A DNA stretch of 64,000 nucleotides, taken from the NCBI RefSeq assembly GCF_014646055.1, contig NZ_BMMS01000015.1:1-64000 (forward strand), given 5' to 3'. Positions 9,368 to 21,627 of the stretch are shown piece by piece. The position numbers were made by a program, and so were the translations under genes. Under the pieces are notes generated by a model, which was given only the letters and a program-made list of their open reading frames with translations, was not told where the DNA came from and did no database searches. Source of the stretch: Wenjunlia tyrosinilytica. GTDB lineage: Bacteria; Actinomycetota; Actinomycetes; Streptomycetales; Streptomycetaceae. Every line of letters starts with the position of its first letter. The first letter of the stretch is position 1.

Positions 9368-9457
9368 CTCCCGCGCCCCGCTGGGCTCCCGCGCCCCGCT
9401 GGGCTCCCGCGCCTCGCTGGGCTCCCGCGCCTCGCTGGGCTCCGGTACCGCGCTGTG
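9368..9457. repeat. 18-bp tandem repeat array
   Basis: Four near-identical 18-bp units (CTCCCGCGCC[C/T]CGCTGGG) from 9368 to 9439 are followed by a diverged unit to 9457. The array lies just upstream of the E1 remnant and downstream of the YchJ-like gene. It looks like replication slippage in decaying sequence; no function is evident. Confidence 0.85.
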
Positions 9458-9475
9458 CTCCGGTGCCGCCCCTCG

Positions 9476-9898
9476 TCAGGGGCCGACGGTGCCGTCCACG
9501 TACACCCATGCGTCGTCGTGGCGCACGAAGCGGCTGTTCTCGTGCATCGAGCCCGCGCGGCCGCGCTCGCTGTAGTGGGCGCGGAACTCCACCGTGCCCT
9601 CGTCGCGGAACGGGCCGCCGTCGGTGCTGCCCAGGATCTCCAGGCGCAGCCAACGCAGCCCGGGGTCGAAGTCGATGCCGGGCGGGCGGGTGGAGGGGTG
9701 CCAGCTGCGGAGCAGGTAGGCCTCGTCGCGGACGGCGAAGGCGCTGAACCGCGAGCGCATCAACTGCTCGGGGGTCGCCGCCCGCTCCTGGCCGCGGTGC
9801 AGTCGGCCGCAGCAGTCGTCGTAGGACGAGGGCAGCCCGCAGGGGCAGGCCGCCGGGGTGGGGCGGGCCCGCTGCGGGCGTGGCGTGCGTCGGGACAT
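9476..9898 (-). CDS. YchJ-family (UPF0225) SEC-C motif protein
   Basis: The product is 140 aa. It opens with a basic stretch and a cysteine cluster, ACPCGLPSSYDDCCGRLH, the YchJ/SEC-C zinc-binding signature. QLMRSRFSAFAVRDEAYLLRSWHPSTRP follows in the order typical of the family, and the C-terminal half resembles the NTF2-like fold (FRAHYSERGRAGSMHENSRF). Length agrees with family members. The biochemical role is unknown; a zinc-dependent structural role is likely. It ends close to a repeat array and a decayed gene and shares no obvious pathway with its neighbours. Confidence 0.85.
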   Translation of the reverse strand: MSRRTPRPQRARPTPAACPCGLPSSYDDCCGRLHRGQERAATPEQLMRSRFSAFAVRDEAYLLRSWHPSTRPPGIDFDPGLRWLRLEILGSTDGGPFRDEGTVEFRAHYSERGRAGSMHENSRFVRHDDAWVYVDGTVGP

Positions 9899-9914
9899 GG
9901 CCCCATTGTCCTGG

Positions 9915-10844
9915 TCAGGTCTCGTCGAGGGCCAGCCAGGTGGCGACGGCCTCGGCGATGGGCTGGCCGGTCGCGAGCTGGATGAAGCCGAACTGGCCGC
10001 CCTGGTTGCACTCCAGGAACCACCAGGTGCCCTCGTTGTCCTCGGCGAAGTCGAAGGCGCCGTAGGCGAGCCGTGCGGCGCGCATGTAGGCCCGCACGGC
10101 CTGCGCTATGCGGGCGGGCATCTCGGCGGCTTCCCAGGTGTGGTCGTTCTCCGCGAAGCGACCGTCCACTTGGCCGGGGTCCGAGGCCTTGCGGGCGGCG
10201 AACATCTGCTCGCCGACACAGGTCAGGCGTATGTCGGCGAGCTTGGGGATGTGCTGCTGGAGCAGGGTGGGACCGGCCGCGACCTCGGTGAAGTCCACAT
10301 CCGGTGGGATGCGGGTGGTGGGAAGCGCCATCGGCGGGTCGGTCGGGTGTGTTCCGGAGATCGGCTTGACGATGAGGTCCTGGTGGTTCTCGGCGAACTG
10401 CCGCGCCACCTTGGGGAAGGTGGTGATCACCGTGGCGGGCACGGCGAAGCCCGACCGGTGGGCGGCCTGGAGCTGCCACGGCTTGTAGCGGGCCCGGGCG
10501 GCCGCGTCGGGGTGGTTCATCCACCGGGCATCGGTGCATCGCAGCACCCCGTACAGGGCCTGCTCGCACTCGGCGGTGACCCATGCGGTCTGCTCGGTGA
10601 CATCGGCTCCGGGCGTACCCGGCCTGCGCACCCATATCGAGCGCAGACCGCACATACTCACCAGACGTCCGGAAGTCGACAGATGTCCGTGGAAGTCGCC
10701 TCTGACGTACTCCGCCGACAGGGCTACCTCGCCGGGCAGATCGGCGGGGTCGAGGCGGACGAGCGGGACGCCCCGCTCATGCAGTTCGGTGACGACCATG
10801 TCCGCCGTCACGTCCTGCTTGCAGGTCAGGACCAGCACTGTCAT
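9915..10844 (-). CDS. tgmB: ATP-grasp ribosomal peptide maturase (TgmB-like)
   Basis: A 309-aa ATP-grasp ligase of the MvdC/MvdD/TgmB group, which forms ester or amide cross-links between acidic and hydroxyl or lysine side chains of a precursor peptide. Visible features are an N-terminal precursor-binding region (VLVLTCKQDVTADMVV, WVRRPG), the ATP-grasp core (PWQLQAAHRSGFAVPAT, LIVKPISG) and the C-terminal metal-binding segment WWFLECNQGGQFGFI, where E and N bind Mg-ATP. It starts 6 nt after the stop of the small precursor gene, so the two are coupled. A third gene often found in this system, a methyltransferase, is absent nearby. Confidence 0.9.
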   Translation of the reverse strand: MTVLVLTCKQDVTADMVVTELHERGVPLVRLDPADLPGEVALSAEYVRGDFHGHLSTSGRLVSMCGLRSIWVRRPGTPGADVTEQTAWVTAECEQALYGVLRCTDARWMNHPDAAARARYKPWQLQAAHRSGFAVPATVITTFPKVARQFAENHQDLIVKPISGTHPTDPPMALPTTRIPPDVDFTEVAAGPTLLQQHIPKLADIRLTCVGEQMFAARKASDPGQVDGRFAENDHTWEAAEMPARIAQAVRAYMRAARLAYGAFDFAEDNEGTWWFLECNQGGQFGFIQLATGQPIAEAVATWLALDET

Positions 10845-10850
10845 CGGCGG

Positions 10851-11042
10851 TCAGTCGTCGAAATGCGTCTTGGAACCGGCGGTCGAGACGGTGGCACCGC
10901 TCGCCAGCAGCACCTCCCGCTCGCAGGCGGCCGGGCGCCCGTCGGACAGTACGTTCAGCTGGCGTGTCGAGTCGTAGGCGTAGGGAGGGGCGGCCGGTGT
11001 GGGCGCTGCCGGTCGGGCGTAGTTCAAGGCGAATGGTCGCAT
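10851..11042 (-). CDS. tgmA: Putative ATP-grasp-modified RiPP precursor (TgmA-like)
   Basis: A 63-aa peptide starting at ATG 11042, with AGAAGGA 6 nt upstream. It shows the family pattern: an N-terminal MRPFALNYARP leader motif, a central YDSTRQLNVLSDGRPA, and a C-terminal TVSTAGSKTHFDD. The Thr/Ser and Lys/Asp residues of that tail are the expected sites of macro-cyclisation by the adjacent ATP-grasp enzyme. There is no protease or exporter beside it, so export or leader removal, if any, must use enzymes encoded elsewhere. The longer in-frame extension upstream is not conserved in character and was excluded. Confidence 0.9.
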   Translation of the reverse strand: MRPFALNYARPAAPTPAAPPYAYDSTRQLNVLSDGRPAACEREVLLASGATVSTAGSKTHFDD

Positions 11043-11695
11043 GGTCTTTCCTTCTCTTCGGGGGTGCTGCTGATGTGCTGGCGGCGCTTGGCCGCGCGGG
11101 CGGGCAGGGACATGCCGGTGGCGCACGACTGGAGGACGGAGTCCACCACCTTTCGTTCGCGTTCGCGGGTGTTGCAACCAGGGCCCTCGCCCTGTTGCCC
11201 GTTCTATGCCTTCTGCCGTCGATCTCACGCACGTAGCGATACGTATCCGCGGAGGAGTCTGCTCGCTACTGCGAGTAATCCCCCCCTGCTGTACGGAGTC
11301 GAACGTTCTGTATGACGCGCGGGAGCCGAGAAGGTTCCCTCGAACTCCCAGTCAATACTGGGTCGGTGGCGCTTTTCATGCGATATCCGGCTGATGGTCG
11401 CAGGTGTGCGGTCCGGTGTGCGACAGGGGCGGAGCCTACTATGGCGGTGTACTTCATTTGACTCTGTGTAGTTATCGGGGCGCCGCTGAGACACTGTTGC
11501 TCGCTCAGTCTCGGGGCAAACGGGGTCGTGATGGGGCTCGCATGGAAACGGGATTCCCGGATTCCGCTCCGCGTCGGCGGTCCGCGGGGCGGCGGACGAC
11601 GGACGTGAGCGTGCGCCGGCCCCGCCGGCCACTGGGGCGGCGGGACCGGCGCGACGGGAGTTCTCCGGGGCGGCCGGGCCGGGCTGGGCGAGCGC
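11043..11695. other. Regulatory region upstream of the RiPP locus
   Basis: About 650 nt without a supported gene, including the promoter of the tgmA-like gene and the downstream side of the geosmin synthase gene. It is less GC-rich between about 11230 and 11480, typical of a promoter. A perfect inverted repeat CCCAGT-CAAT-ACTGGG lies at 11347-11362 and is the best operator candidate. Open frames in the region are arginine-rich and look random. Confidence 0.45.
11347..11362. promoter_or_regulatory. Palindromic operator candidate upstream of tgmA
   Basis: CCCAGT and ACTGGG are exact inverted repeats separated by CAAT, about 305 nt before the tgmA start and inside a less GC-rich stretch. A protein-binding site is plausible; the distance from the gene means the link is inferred. 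Confidence 0.4.
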
Positions 11696-14340
<2,645 letters not shown>

Positions 14341-14889
14341 GTGACCAGCTATGAACGAGCCCGGGGCCGTCGGCACGGCCACGAGGTGGTCGAGGACCGC
14401 AACTGGGCGGCCGAGCGCCGCTGCGCGGTTCAGTGCGGCGCCGCGCTGACCGGCATGCTGGTGCTGCTGGACTGGGTGTCCGGCGGCCTCGACCCGGTGC
14501 GCTGCGTGTGCTGGACCGCCCTCGGGGTCGGCGTCGGAGCCGTCATGCTGCCCGACCGGATCAGCGCCGGCCGCCACTGGCTGTCCACCCGCAACGGGCT
14601 GGGCACCCACCGGGTGCGCATCGACGTCCTCACCTCGGTGCGTGCCTCGCCGGGCCGCACCGGCGCGGTGGTGCTCCATGACGTCTTCGGCGGCCGCGCG
14701 GTCGTCGACGTCGATGTGCTGGTCAACAACCCCCAGCTGTGGCACCGGCTCGACACCGGTATCCGGCACTCCGAGGAGGCCGGGACACTGCACCCGTGCC
14801 GCACCGACGCCACCTTGCTCCTCACCATCGCCGACAAGGTGGACTACGAGTTGGCGCGCCGCATTTTCGCCGCCTCGGACATTCGCTGA
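14341..14889 (+). CDS. Hypothetical protein with two hydrophobic segments
   Basis: A 182-aa protein starting at GTG 14341. I do not recognise the family. It has a polar N-terminus ([11 protein letters not shown]), two adjacent hydrophobic stretches at about residues 30-70 ([16 protein letters not shown] and [16 protein letters not shown]), and a soluble C-terminal part that resembles a small PH-like or bPH2 membrane-associated beta domain only loosely. No RBS is visible and a possible -10 lies 6 nt upstream, so the mRNA may be leaderless. Codon use is Streptomyces-like throughout, which supports a real gene. It does not appear to be in an operon with the permease downstream (260-nt gap). Confidence 0.65.
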   Translation: MTSYERARGRRHGHEVVEDRNWAAERRCAVQCGAALTGMLVLLDWVSGGLDPVRCVCWTALGVGVGAVMLPDRISAGRHWLSTRNGLGTHRVRIDVLTSVRASPGRTGAVVLHDVFGGRAVVDVDVLVNNPQLWHRLDTGIRHSEEAGTLHPCRTDATLLLTIADKVDYELARRIFAASDIR

Positions 14890-15148
14890 CAATGCGCCGG
14901 TGACTTTGTGTCCGGTCATGGACGCACGGTCACCAGCGGACTTGACGACACGCGCTCTGGGGAATCTTGACGCGCCCTTAACGCCTTTCCCCCCTTCGGT
15001 GGCCGTTTCGGGCCTCGCGCCATGCCTAGGATCCTGGGACGAAGAGCGGCCCAGCGGTGCCGGGCATTCCCGGATGACCGCCTTTCGCGTGTGCGCGTGG
15101 CAGTCTCTTCGGCGGTTGTGTGATCGGCGGAACGACAAGGAGTGCAAG

Positions 15149-17110
15149 GTGGCATCCTCCACCGGGGCGGGTGCCTCGTCGGATGTGCGGCAGCGCCTTC
15201 GGGCGTGGTTGCTCGAGGGCCTGACCGACATGGCCAAGCAGCAACCGGGCCCGCACGCCGAACCCGCGGGCGAGCGCACGCACAGCTGGTGGAGGGTGAT
15301 GTGCCTCACCGGCCTGGACTACTTCTCGACCCTGGGCTACCAGCCGGGCATCGCCGCCCTGGCGGCCGGACTGCTCTCCCCGCTGGCCACGGTGGTCCTG
15401 GTGGCGGTCACCCTGGCGGGCGCGCTCCCCGTGTACCGCCGGGTGGCCGAGGAGAGCCCCCACGGCGAGGGCTCGATCGCCATGCTCGAGCGGCTGCTGA
15501 CCTTCTGGAAGGGCAAGTTGTTCGTGCTGGCGCTGCTGGGCTTCGCGGCGACGGACTTCCTCATCACCATCACGCTCTCCGCGGCCGACGCCACCGCCCA
15601 CCTGGTGGAGAACCCGCATCTGACCGGCACGCTGCACGGTCACCAGGTCGCCATCACGCTCGTACTCGTCGCCGCGCTGGGCGCGGTGTTCCTCAAGGGG
15701 TTCACCGAGGCCATCGGCATCTCGGTCGTCCTCGTCGGGACCTACCTCGCGCTCAACGTCGTGGTCGTGGCGGTCGGCCTGTGGCACGTGATCTCCTCGC
15801 CGCACCTGGTCGTCGACTGGAGCCATGCGCTGACCGCCGAACACGGCAGCCCGCTCGTCATGGTGGGCCTTGCCCTGCTGGTCTTCCCCAAGCTGGCCCT
15901 GGGCCTGTCGGGCTTCGAGACCGGCGTGGCCGTCATGCCGCACATCGAAGGCGGCCCCGAGGGCACCGAGGAGCGCCCGCTCCGCCGAATCCAGGGGGCC
16001 AAGAAACTGCTGACCACGGCCGCGGTCATCATGAGTGTCTTCCTGATCACCAGCAGCCTGATCACCACCCTGCTCATCCCCCAGAAGGAGTTCGACCCCG
16101 GTGGCGAGGCCAACGGCCGCGCCCTGGCCTACCTGGCCCACCAGTACCTGGGCTCCGCCTTCGGCAGCGTCTACGACGTCTCCACCATCGCCATCCTGTG
16201 GTTCGCCGGCGCCTCGGCCATGGCGGGCCTGCTCAATCTGATGCCCCGCTATCTGCCCCGCTACGGAATGGCGCCGCACTGGGCACGGGCCGTGCGGCCG
16301 ATGGTCCTGGTCTTCATCGCTGTGGCCTTCCTGGTGACCTGGATCTTCAAGGCGGATGTGGACGCGCAGGGAGGCGCGTACGCCACCGGTGTGCTCGTGC
16401 TCATCACCTCAGCGGCGATCGCGGTGACCATCGCGGCACGTCGCGCCGGGCAGCGCGGCTGGACGACCGGCTTCGGCGCCATCTCGTTGATCTTCCTCTA
16501 CACCACGGGGGCCAATGTGGTGGAGCGGCCGGACGGTGTGAAGATCGGTGCGTGCTTCATCGCGGGGATCGTCGCGGTCTCGCTGCTGTCCCGGCTCACC
16601 CGCGCCTTCGAACTGCGGGTGACCAGTGTGGTCCTGGACACCATGGCCTCGCGTTTCGTCCATGACATCGCCCACCGCAAGATCCGGTTCATCGCCAACA
16701 AGCCGGAGCGCCGCGACCTCGCCGAGTACCGCGACAAGCTCCAGCAGATCCGGACCGACAACGACATCCCGGCCGACGAGGACTTCGTCTTCGTGGAGGT
16801 CACCGTCCGCGACCCCTCGGACTTCGAGACCGAGCTCAATGTGCGCGGTGAGGTGCTGCACGGGCGCTACCGGGTGCTGACCCTGCAGAGCGCCACCATC
16901 CCCAACGCGCTCGCGGCACTTGTGCTGCATGTGCGGGACGAGACCGGGGGGCTGCCGCACATCTACTTCGAGTGGACCGAGGGCAATCCGCTGGCCCAGT
17001 TCCTGCGGTTCTTCCTCTTCGGTCAGGGCGAGGTGGCCCCGGTGACCCGGGAGGTGCTGCGCGAGGCCGAACCCGACCGCGGCCGCCGCCCCCGGGTCCA
17101 CGTCGGCTGA
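15149..17110 (+). CDS. APC superfamily amino-acid permease with C-terminal cytosolic domain
   Basis: A 653-aa transporter starting at GTG 15149, 6 nt after AAGGAG (15137-15142). About 12 membrane segments are visible, beginning with a conserved block ([28 protein letters not shown]) typical of APC-family transporters in actinobacteria. A soluble region of about 130 residues follows ([20 protein letters not shown] onwards). The substrate is unknown. The C-terminal domain may be regulatory, as in some KUP/APC proteins. The reading frame is open further upstream, but the RBS decides the start. It appears to be transcribed alone. Confidence 0.88.
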   Translation: MASSTGAGASSDVRQRLRAWLLEGLTDMAKQQPGPHAEPAGERTHSWWRVMCLTGLDYFSTLGYQPGIAALAAGLLSPLATVVLVAVTLAGALPVYRRVAEESPHGEGSIAMLERLLTFWKGKLFVLALLGFAATDFLITITLSAADATAHLVENPHLTGTLHGHQVAITLVLVAALGAVFLKGFTEAIGISVVLVGTYLALNVVVVAVGLWHVISSPHLVVDWSHALTAEHGSPLVMVGLALLVFPKLALGLSGFETGVAVMPHIEGGPEGTEERPLRRIQGAKKLLTTAAVIMSVFLITSSLITTLLIPQKEFDPGGEANGRALAYLAHQYLGSAFGSVYDVSTIAILWFAGASAMAGLLNLMPRYLPRYGMAPHWARAVRPMVLVFIAVAFLVTWIFKADVDAQGGAYATGVLVLITSAAIAVTIAARRAGQRGWTTGFGAISLIFLYTTGANVVERPDGVKIGACFIAGIVAVSLLSRLTRAFELRVTSVVLDTMASRFVHDIAHRKIRFIANKPERRDLAEYRDKLQQIRTDNDIPADEDFVFVEVTVRDPSDFETELNVRGEVLHGRYRVLTLQSATIPNALAALVLHVRDETGGLPHIYFEWTEGNPLAQFLRFFLFGQGEVAPVTREVLREAEPDRGRRPRVHVG

Positions 17111-17440
17111 CGCGCGGGCGGGACCGGGCTTCCGGGCGGGCGCCGGGCCACGGCGGGCAGTTGCCGCTATCGGGGTCCGGCCAGGCCCGCCGCGCCTCGG
17201 CGCGGCGTTCGGGAACCCCGTTCCGCTGCGCGTCCGTCAACGACCTCGTGATCGCCGAGGACGAAAGGCGCATCTGCCTCTGAGCCGCCCTTCGCCGGGC
17301 CCCGGCCCTTTCTCGCCGGGCCTTTTCTCACCGGGCCGTCCCTGCCCGGGCCGCCGCGGCCGAAGCGGTCCGCCGGCCGGCCTTCCCGGTTCGGAAAGCC
17401 TTCGCAGGCACTGGCGTCTCATGCGTGTCTCACAGGTGTC
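17111..17440. other. Convergent intergenic region
   Basis: A 330-bp GC-rich spacer between the permease stop and the stop of the minus-strand ATPase gene. GCCGGGCC-type short repeats at about 17290-17350 could form weak hairpins that end both transcripts. I see no gene. Confidence 0.35.
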
Positions 17441-17878
17441 TCATACGTAGCGGTACGGCTGGACCGGCTCGGGCAGGACGAGGACGACGGGCGGCGGCAC
17501 GGACAGGACCGCCCAGCACCGCTTTCCCGACGCCGTGGACTCCTCGCCGCGCGACAGGCACAGGGCGTCGATGAGGGTCAGACCGCGCCCGCCCTCGTCG
17601 TCCGGGGTCGCCACGCGGGGCCGGGGCAGGACGTGGTTGCTGTCGAAGACCTCGACGATGAGCCGGTCGTGGTCCAGGTCGGCACCGGCCGTCAGCCATC
17701 CTCCCGCGTGGACGAGCCCGTTCGTCAACAGCTCCGAAGCCACCAGCTCGATCCGGTGGGAGAGGCTGTCGTCCAGCTCGACCCCCCAGGACCGCACCGC
17801 GGCGACGATCCGGCGCCGGGCCGTGCGCACTGCCGGCGGGGTAGCCGCGAAAGGGAACCTCAGGCTGGTCCGGGGCAT
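17441..17878 (-). CDS. HATPase_c_2 anti-sigma-factor-like ATP-binding protein
   Basis: A 145-aa serine-kinase-like ATPase of the RsbW/SpoIIAB type, very common in Streptomyces. The N-box region is RIELVASELLTNGLVHAG and the G-box is DDEGGRGLTLIDAL. Such proteins bind a sigma factor or phosphorylate an anti-anti-sigma (STAS) protein in the cytoplasm. The start is ATG 17878, with GAGGAG upstream; a longer frame exists but adds low-complexity sequence. No partner gene is adjacent. The STAS gene at 31958-32392 is the only STAS protein in this window, but nothing links the two. Confidence 0.85.
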   Translation of the reverse strand: MPRTSLRFPFAATPPAVRTARRRIVAAVRSWGVELDDSLSHRIELVASELLTNGLVHAGGWLTAGADLDHDRLIVEVFDSNHVLPRPRVATPDDEGGRGLTLIDALCLSRGEESTASGKRCWAVLSVPPPVVLVLPEPVQPYRYV

Positions 17879-18222
17879 GGCAGACCGCAACTCCTCGGAA
17901 GATCGGGGGCGGTCTCCACTACTACAGGGCGGTGGGCCGCCGTGGTGGCCACGTTGCGCTGATGGCGAAGGTTGGCCACTGCGCCATGGCGCCGTCCCGT
18001 GACGCAAGGACGCCACTGGCAACGCGGCGCCGCCGACCGCCCACCGGGCGGAGTAGACCGGTCAGGACGCCGCCGCAGCCGGCTCGTCCGGACCCGACCG
18101 GCGATCCGAGCACCGCCCGCGGCCGCCCAGGTCTGCCCATGCAGTCTGCCCATGGCCGGTGGCCGGAGCACACCTCACCGTGCTCCCGGCCGCCTCCGAG
18201 AAGGTGGGAGCCCGCCTTGTAC

Positions 18223-19491
18223 ATGTCCACGATCGGCCTCCAGCGCGGGGGCACGGCCGGAAAGGGCCGCCGCCGCGGGATCGCGGCGGTCGGCACGAAC
18301 GTCCTCGCGCTGGGCGCGGTCAGCCTGGTCACCGACATCTCCTCCGAGATGGTGACCGCCGTCCTCCCCCTGTACTTCGTGCTCACCCTGCAGATGAGCC
18401 CGGCCGTCTACGGGGTGGTGGACGGTCTGTACACCGGCGCCACCGCGCTCCTGCGCCTGGTCGGGGGCTATGTCGCCGACCGCGCCCGCAGGCGCAAGGC
18501 GGTCGCGGGCATCGGCTACGGCGTCTCGGCCGCCGCCAAGCTGGGACTGCTGGCGGCGGGCGGGTCGGTGCCCGCGATCGGCGCCGTCATCGTCGCCGAC
18601 CGCGCGGGCAAGGGCCTGCGCACCGCTCCTCGTGACGCGCTGATCACGCTGTCCGCCCCGGACGCGGGCCTGGGCCGGGCCTTCGGTCTGCACCGCGCGA
18701 TGGACAGCGTGGGCGCCTTCGCCGGACCGCTGGTCGCCCTCGGGGTGCTGGCGCTGGTGGGCGCGCAGTCCCCGGGCGCGTTCGACGCGGTCTTCGTGAC
18801 CAGCTTCTGCGTCGCCGCGGCGGCCGTCGTGATCCTCGTCCTGTTCGTCCGTGACCGCCGCGAGGCGCGACCACCGGCGCACTGCGTCTCACCGGCCGCG
18901 GCCTTCGCCCTCCTGCGCGACGCCCGGGTGCGCGCACTGCTCGCCGCCGCCTGCCTGCTGGGACTGGCCACCATCGGCGACGGCTTCGTCTACCTGCTGC
19001 TCATGCGGCGTGAGGAGTTCGGCACGGGCTGGTTCCCGCTGCTGGCGGTCGGCGCCAACCTCTCCTACCTCCTGCTCGCCGCCCCGTTCGGCACACTCGC
19101 CGACCGCTTCGGGCGGCTGCCGGTCGTGCTGGGCGGGTACGGCGGCCTGCTCGCCGTCTACCTGCTGCTGTTCTGCCCGCTCTCGGGTGCGGCGATCACC
19201 ATCCTCACGCTCGCCCTGTACGGAGGGTTCTACGCCGCGACCGACGGCGTGCTGATGGCGCTGGCCGCACCGGTGCTGCCCAAGGCGCTGCGTACGACCG
19301 GGATCGCCCTCATCCAGACCGGGCAGGCGCTGGCCTACTTCGCCTCGTCCGTCGGCTTCGGGCTCGCCTGGCACTCCTGGGGGCCGGCCGCCGCGACCAG
19401 GATGGCCGCGGGCGCGGTCCTGCTCGCAGTCGCCCTCACGGCGGTCCTGCTCGTGCGCCCCACGGCGTCCGGCGAGGGAGCGCGCGCATGA
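18223..19491 (+). CDS. Major facilitator superfamily transporter
   Basis: A 422-aa MFS protein with 12 predicted membrane helices. The conserved loop after helix 2 appears as GGYVADRARRRKAVAGIGYG, and after helix 8 as GTLADRFGRLPVVLGGYGG. DISSEM in the first helix region and the RTAPRDALI motif place it in a group of bacterial efflux-type transporters. The start is uncertain: ATG 18223 is 12 nt from GGTGGGAG, while TTG 18217 has 6-nt spacing and may be used. The stop overlaps the next start by 4 nt (ATGA), so the secreted beta-propeller protein is co-translated. The substrate is unknown. Confidence 0.87.
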   Translation: MSTIGLQRGGTAGKGRRRGIAAVGTNVLALGAVSLVTDISSEMVTAVLPLYFVLTLQMSPAVYGVVDGLYTGATALLRLVGGYVADRARRRKAVAGIGYGVSAAAKLGLLAAGGSVPAIGAVIVADRAGKGLRTAPRDALITLSAPDAGLGRAFGLHRAMDSVGAFAGPLVALGVLALVGAQSPGAFDAVFVTSFCVAAAAVVILVLFVRDRREARPPAHCVSPAAAFALLRDARVRALLAAACLLGLATIGDGFVYLLLMRREEFGTGWFPLLAVGANLSYLLLAAPFGTLADRFGRLPVVLGGYGGLLAVYLLLFCPLSGAAITILTLALYGGFYAATDGVLMALAAPVLPKALRTTGIALIQTGQALAYFASSVGFGLAWHSWGPAAATRMAAGAVLLAVALTAVLLVRPTASGEGARA

Positions 19492-20504
19492 CCCGGCCCA
19501 TGACCCCGCCCGCGACCCGGCGCAACCGCCTGGTCGCCGCCGCCCTGTGCTTCGCCGCGCTCGCCGCCGTGGCGGTCGTCTCCATCGCCACCGCCGCCGG
19601 GCAGGGCCGTGAGGCGTCCCGGGCGGGGGAGCGTGGCGCCGTCTCCCTCGCCCCCGGTCCCAGGATCGTCGCCCGCAGCACCGCGCGGGAGACCAAAAAC
19701 CATCTGATCGCGGTGTCGGCCGACGACCCCCGCGGGAGGAAGTCGATGGCGCCACTGACCTGCGCCCGCCTGTACGCCTCCGGCGGAACGGGGCTGTGCC
19801 TGCGTCTCGACGGCGACCTGACGACATATCAACTCGTCGTGCTCGGCGCCGATCTGAGGCCCAGGCGCGACATCCCCCTCGTCGGCGTGCCCAACCGCGC
19901 CAGGGTCTCACCCAGCGGGCGCATGGTGACGTGGACCGTGTTCGTCACCGGTGACTCCTACAACGGCGGGCGGTTCTCCACCCGTGTCGGCATGCTCGAC
20001 ACAGTGACCCAGCAACTCGTTCCGACTCTCGAGGACTGGTCGGTCACCGTGGGCGGCAAACCCTACAAGGCGGCCGACCTGAACTTCTGGGGGGTGACCT
20101 TCACCGCGGACGACCGGCGGTTCTACGCGACCATGTCCACCGCCGGGCACCGCTACCTGGTGGAGGGCGACATCGCATCCCGGAGCGTGCGCACCCTCAG
20201 GGAGAACGTCGAGTGCCCCTCGCTGTCCCCCGACGGCAGGCGGCTGGCGTTCAAATCCGCCGTGGACGGCGATCCCGGGCACGGCTGGCGGCTGTCCGTC
20301 CTCGATCTGGCCACCCTGCGCGAGACCGGACTGGCGGAGCACCGCAGTGTGGACGACCAGGCGGCGTGGATCGACTCGGGCACGGTGGCGTACGGGATCC
20401 GGCGCGGCCACGGCAACGCCGACGTGTGGCGGGTGCCCGCCGACGGCTCGGGGCACCCGAGGGTGCTCATCCCCGACGCGGAGTCGCCCGCGGCGCTGGG
20501 CTGA
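19488..20504 (+). CDS. Membrane-anchored TolB-like beta-propeller protein
   Basis: A 338-aa protein with an N-terminal signal or anchor (RRNRLVAAALCFAALAAVAVVSIATAA) and a repeated propeller pattern (RVSPSGRMVTW, FTADDRRFYATM, SLSPDGRRLAFKS, DQAAWIDSGTVAYG). These repeats are typical of TolB/WD40-like extracytoplasmic proteins. It overlaps the MFS transporter gene by 4 nt, so it probably works with it on the outer face of the membrane, perhaps as an accessory or sensor. It lacks catalytic motifs. The function is inferred only from fold and context. Confidence 0.8.
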   Translation: MTRPMTPPATRRNRLVAAALCFAALAAVAVVSIATAAGQGREASRAGERGAVSLAPGPRIVARSTARETKNHLIAVSADDPRGRKSMAPLTCARLYASGGTGLCLRLDGDLTTYQLVVLGADLRPRRDIPLVGVPNRARVSPSGRMVTWTVFVTGDSYNGGRFSTRVGMLDTVTQQLVPTLEDWSVTVGGKPYKAADLNFWGVTFTADDRRFYATMSTAGHRYLVEGDIASRSVRTLRENVECPSLSPDGRRLAFKSAVDGDPGHGWRLSVLDLATLRETGLAEHRSVDDQAAWIDSGTVAYGIRRGHGNADVWRVPADGSGHPRVLIPDAESPAALG

Positions 20505-20534
20505 TGCCGTTCATGTCCGGCGAGGGGGCCGCTG

Positions 20535-21527
20535 TCAGATCCAGCCCTTGCGGGCCGCGTACAGGGCGAGTTGGAAGCGGGTCGCGGCCCCCGCGCTGCT
20601 GTTGAGCTGCTCCAGATGGCGAGAGAGCGTGCGCCTGCTGATGCCGAGCAGTTCGGCGATCGTCTCGTCGGTGACCCCGCTGCCGAGCAGTTCCAGGATC
20701 CGCCGCTGGACCGGGCGCAGCGCGGAGGGCACCCTGTCCCCGAAGTGCAGGGGGAAGGCCGAGCGCCAGGAGGCCTCGAACAGCCCCGTGAGGGCGGACA
20801 GCAGGCTCGAGGGCCGCACGATGAGCATGGAGTCGTTGACCTCGGCCTCGACGAACGACATCGAGACGATGGCCACCCGCCGGTCGAAGATCGTGAGCTT
20901 CACGGGGACCGTGGGCAGTACCCGGGCCTGCTCACCCGCGGCGATGCACGGTTTGATGTTGCAGGCGTAGTAGTCGGCGTTCTGGACCGAGGACTTGGAG
21001 TAGACCACCCGGTACTCGACACCGCGCTCGAGGTTGCTCACCTCGGTCTCGTTCGGGGTCCCGTTCGTGTGGTACGGGGGAGAGTCGAAGCGCAGGACCT
21101 CCGCGTCCGCCGAGCCCTCGGCGTGGTGGATGCGCTCCACGATCTGCGGCCCGGTGACCACCTCCACCAGGTCCTCGGTCGCCTGCGGATGCACCGAACG
21201 GCGATACGTCTGGTAGGCGTTGGCCGCGGCGATCTGCGCCCGGTGGAGCTCGGCCGACCGGACATGGGCGAGGTGCTCCAGGGCGATGGTCGGCTCGGTC
21301 GGGGCGACGGCCTCGCGGTGGGGCCCCGAGCCGGTCCTCGCGGCCAGGCCCAGCTCGATCAGGTGGGCGACGGCCGTCGCCGCGTCGGCCTCCCCGTGGC
21401 CGGCCAGTGCCTCGGCCAGGTCGGCGACCGCGGTCGGGCCCATGTCGAGCAGTGCCACGTAGACGAGCGCCTCGGGGTCGGAGAGTCCGAGACGGCGCAG
21501 TGATCTCGGCAGGTCCTCGTCACTCAT
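20535..21527 (-). CDS. Helix-turn-helix transcriptional regulator (TrmB-like N-terminus, LuxR-like C-terminus)
   Basis: A 330-aa regulator of a type common in Streptomyces. The N-terminal 80 residues resemble a TrmB-type winged helix (LGLSDPEALVYVALLDMG). A middle sensor-like region follows, containing NADYYACNIKPCIAAGEQARVLPTVPVKLTIFDRR. The C-terminus is a LuxR-like HTH (LRPVQRRILELLGSG, DETIAELLG, RTLSRHLEQLN). ATG 21527 with GAGAGA upstream is the chosen start. The ligand is unknown. It sits alone between two unrelated genes. Confidence 0.85.
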   Translation of the reverse strand: MSDEDLPRSLRRLGLSDPEALVYVALLDMGPTAVADLAEALAGHGEADAATAVAHLIELGLAARTGSGPHREAVAPTEPTIALEHLAHVRSAELHRAQIAAANAYQTYRRSVHPQATEDLVEVVTGPQIVERIHHAEGSADAEVLRFDSPPYHTNGTPNETEVSNLERGVEYRVVYSKSSVQNADYYACNIKPCIAAGEQARVLPTVPVKLTIFDRRVAIVSMSFVEAEVNDSMLIVRPSSLLSALTGLFEASWRSAFPLHFGDRVPSALRPVQRRILELLGSGVTDETIAELLGISRRTLSRHLEQLNSSAGAATRFQLALYAARKGWI

Positions 21528-21627
21528 GCTGATCTCTCTCAGCCGTTGTCGCCGCTGTCCGGGAGGGACGGGTGAGACGGCAGACGCTACCACTCGACCT
21601 CACCCCCGAAGGGGCGCCGCCTTCTCA

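Noticed and set aside
9368..9457. CRISPR array
   Set aside because: Units are directly adjacent with no spacers. The same holds for the repeats at 37066, 39428, 49009 and 52321.
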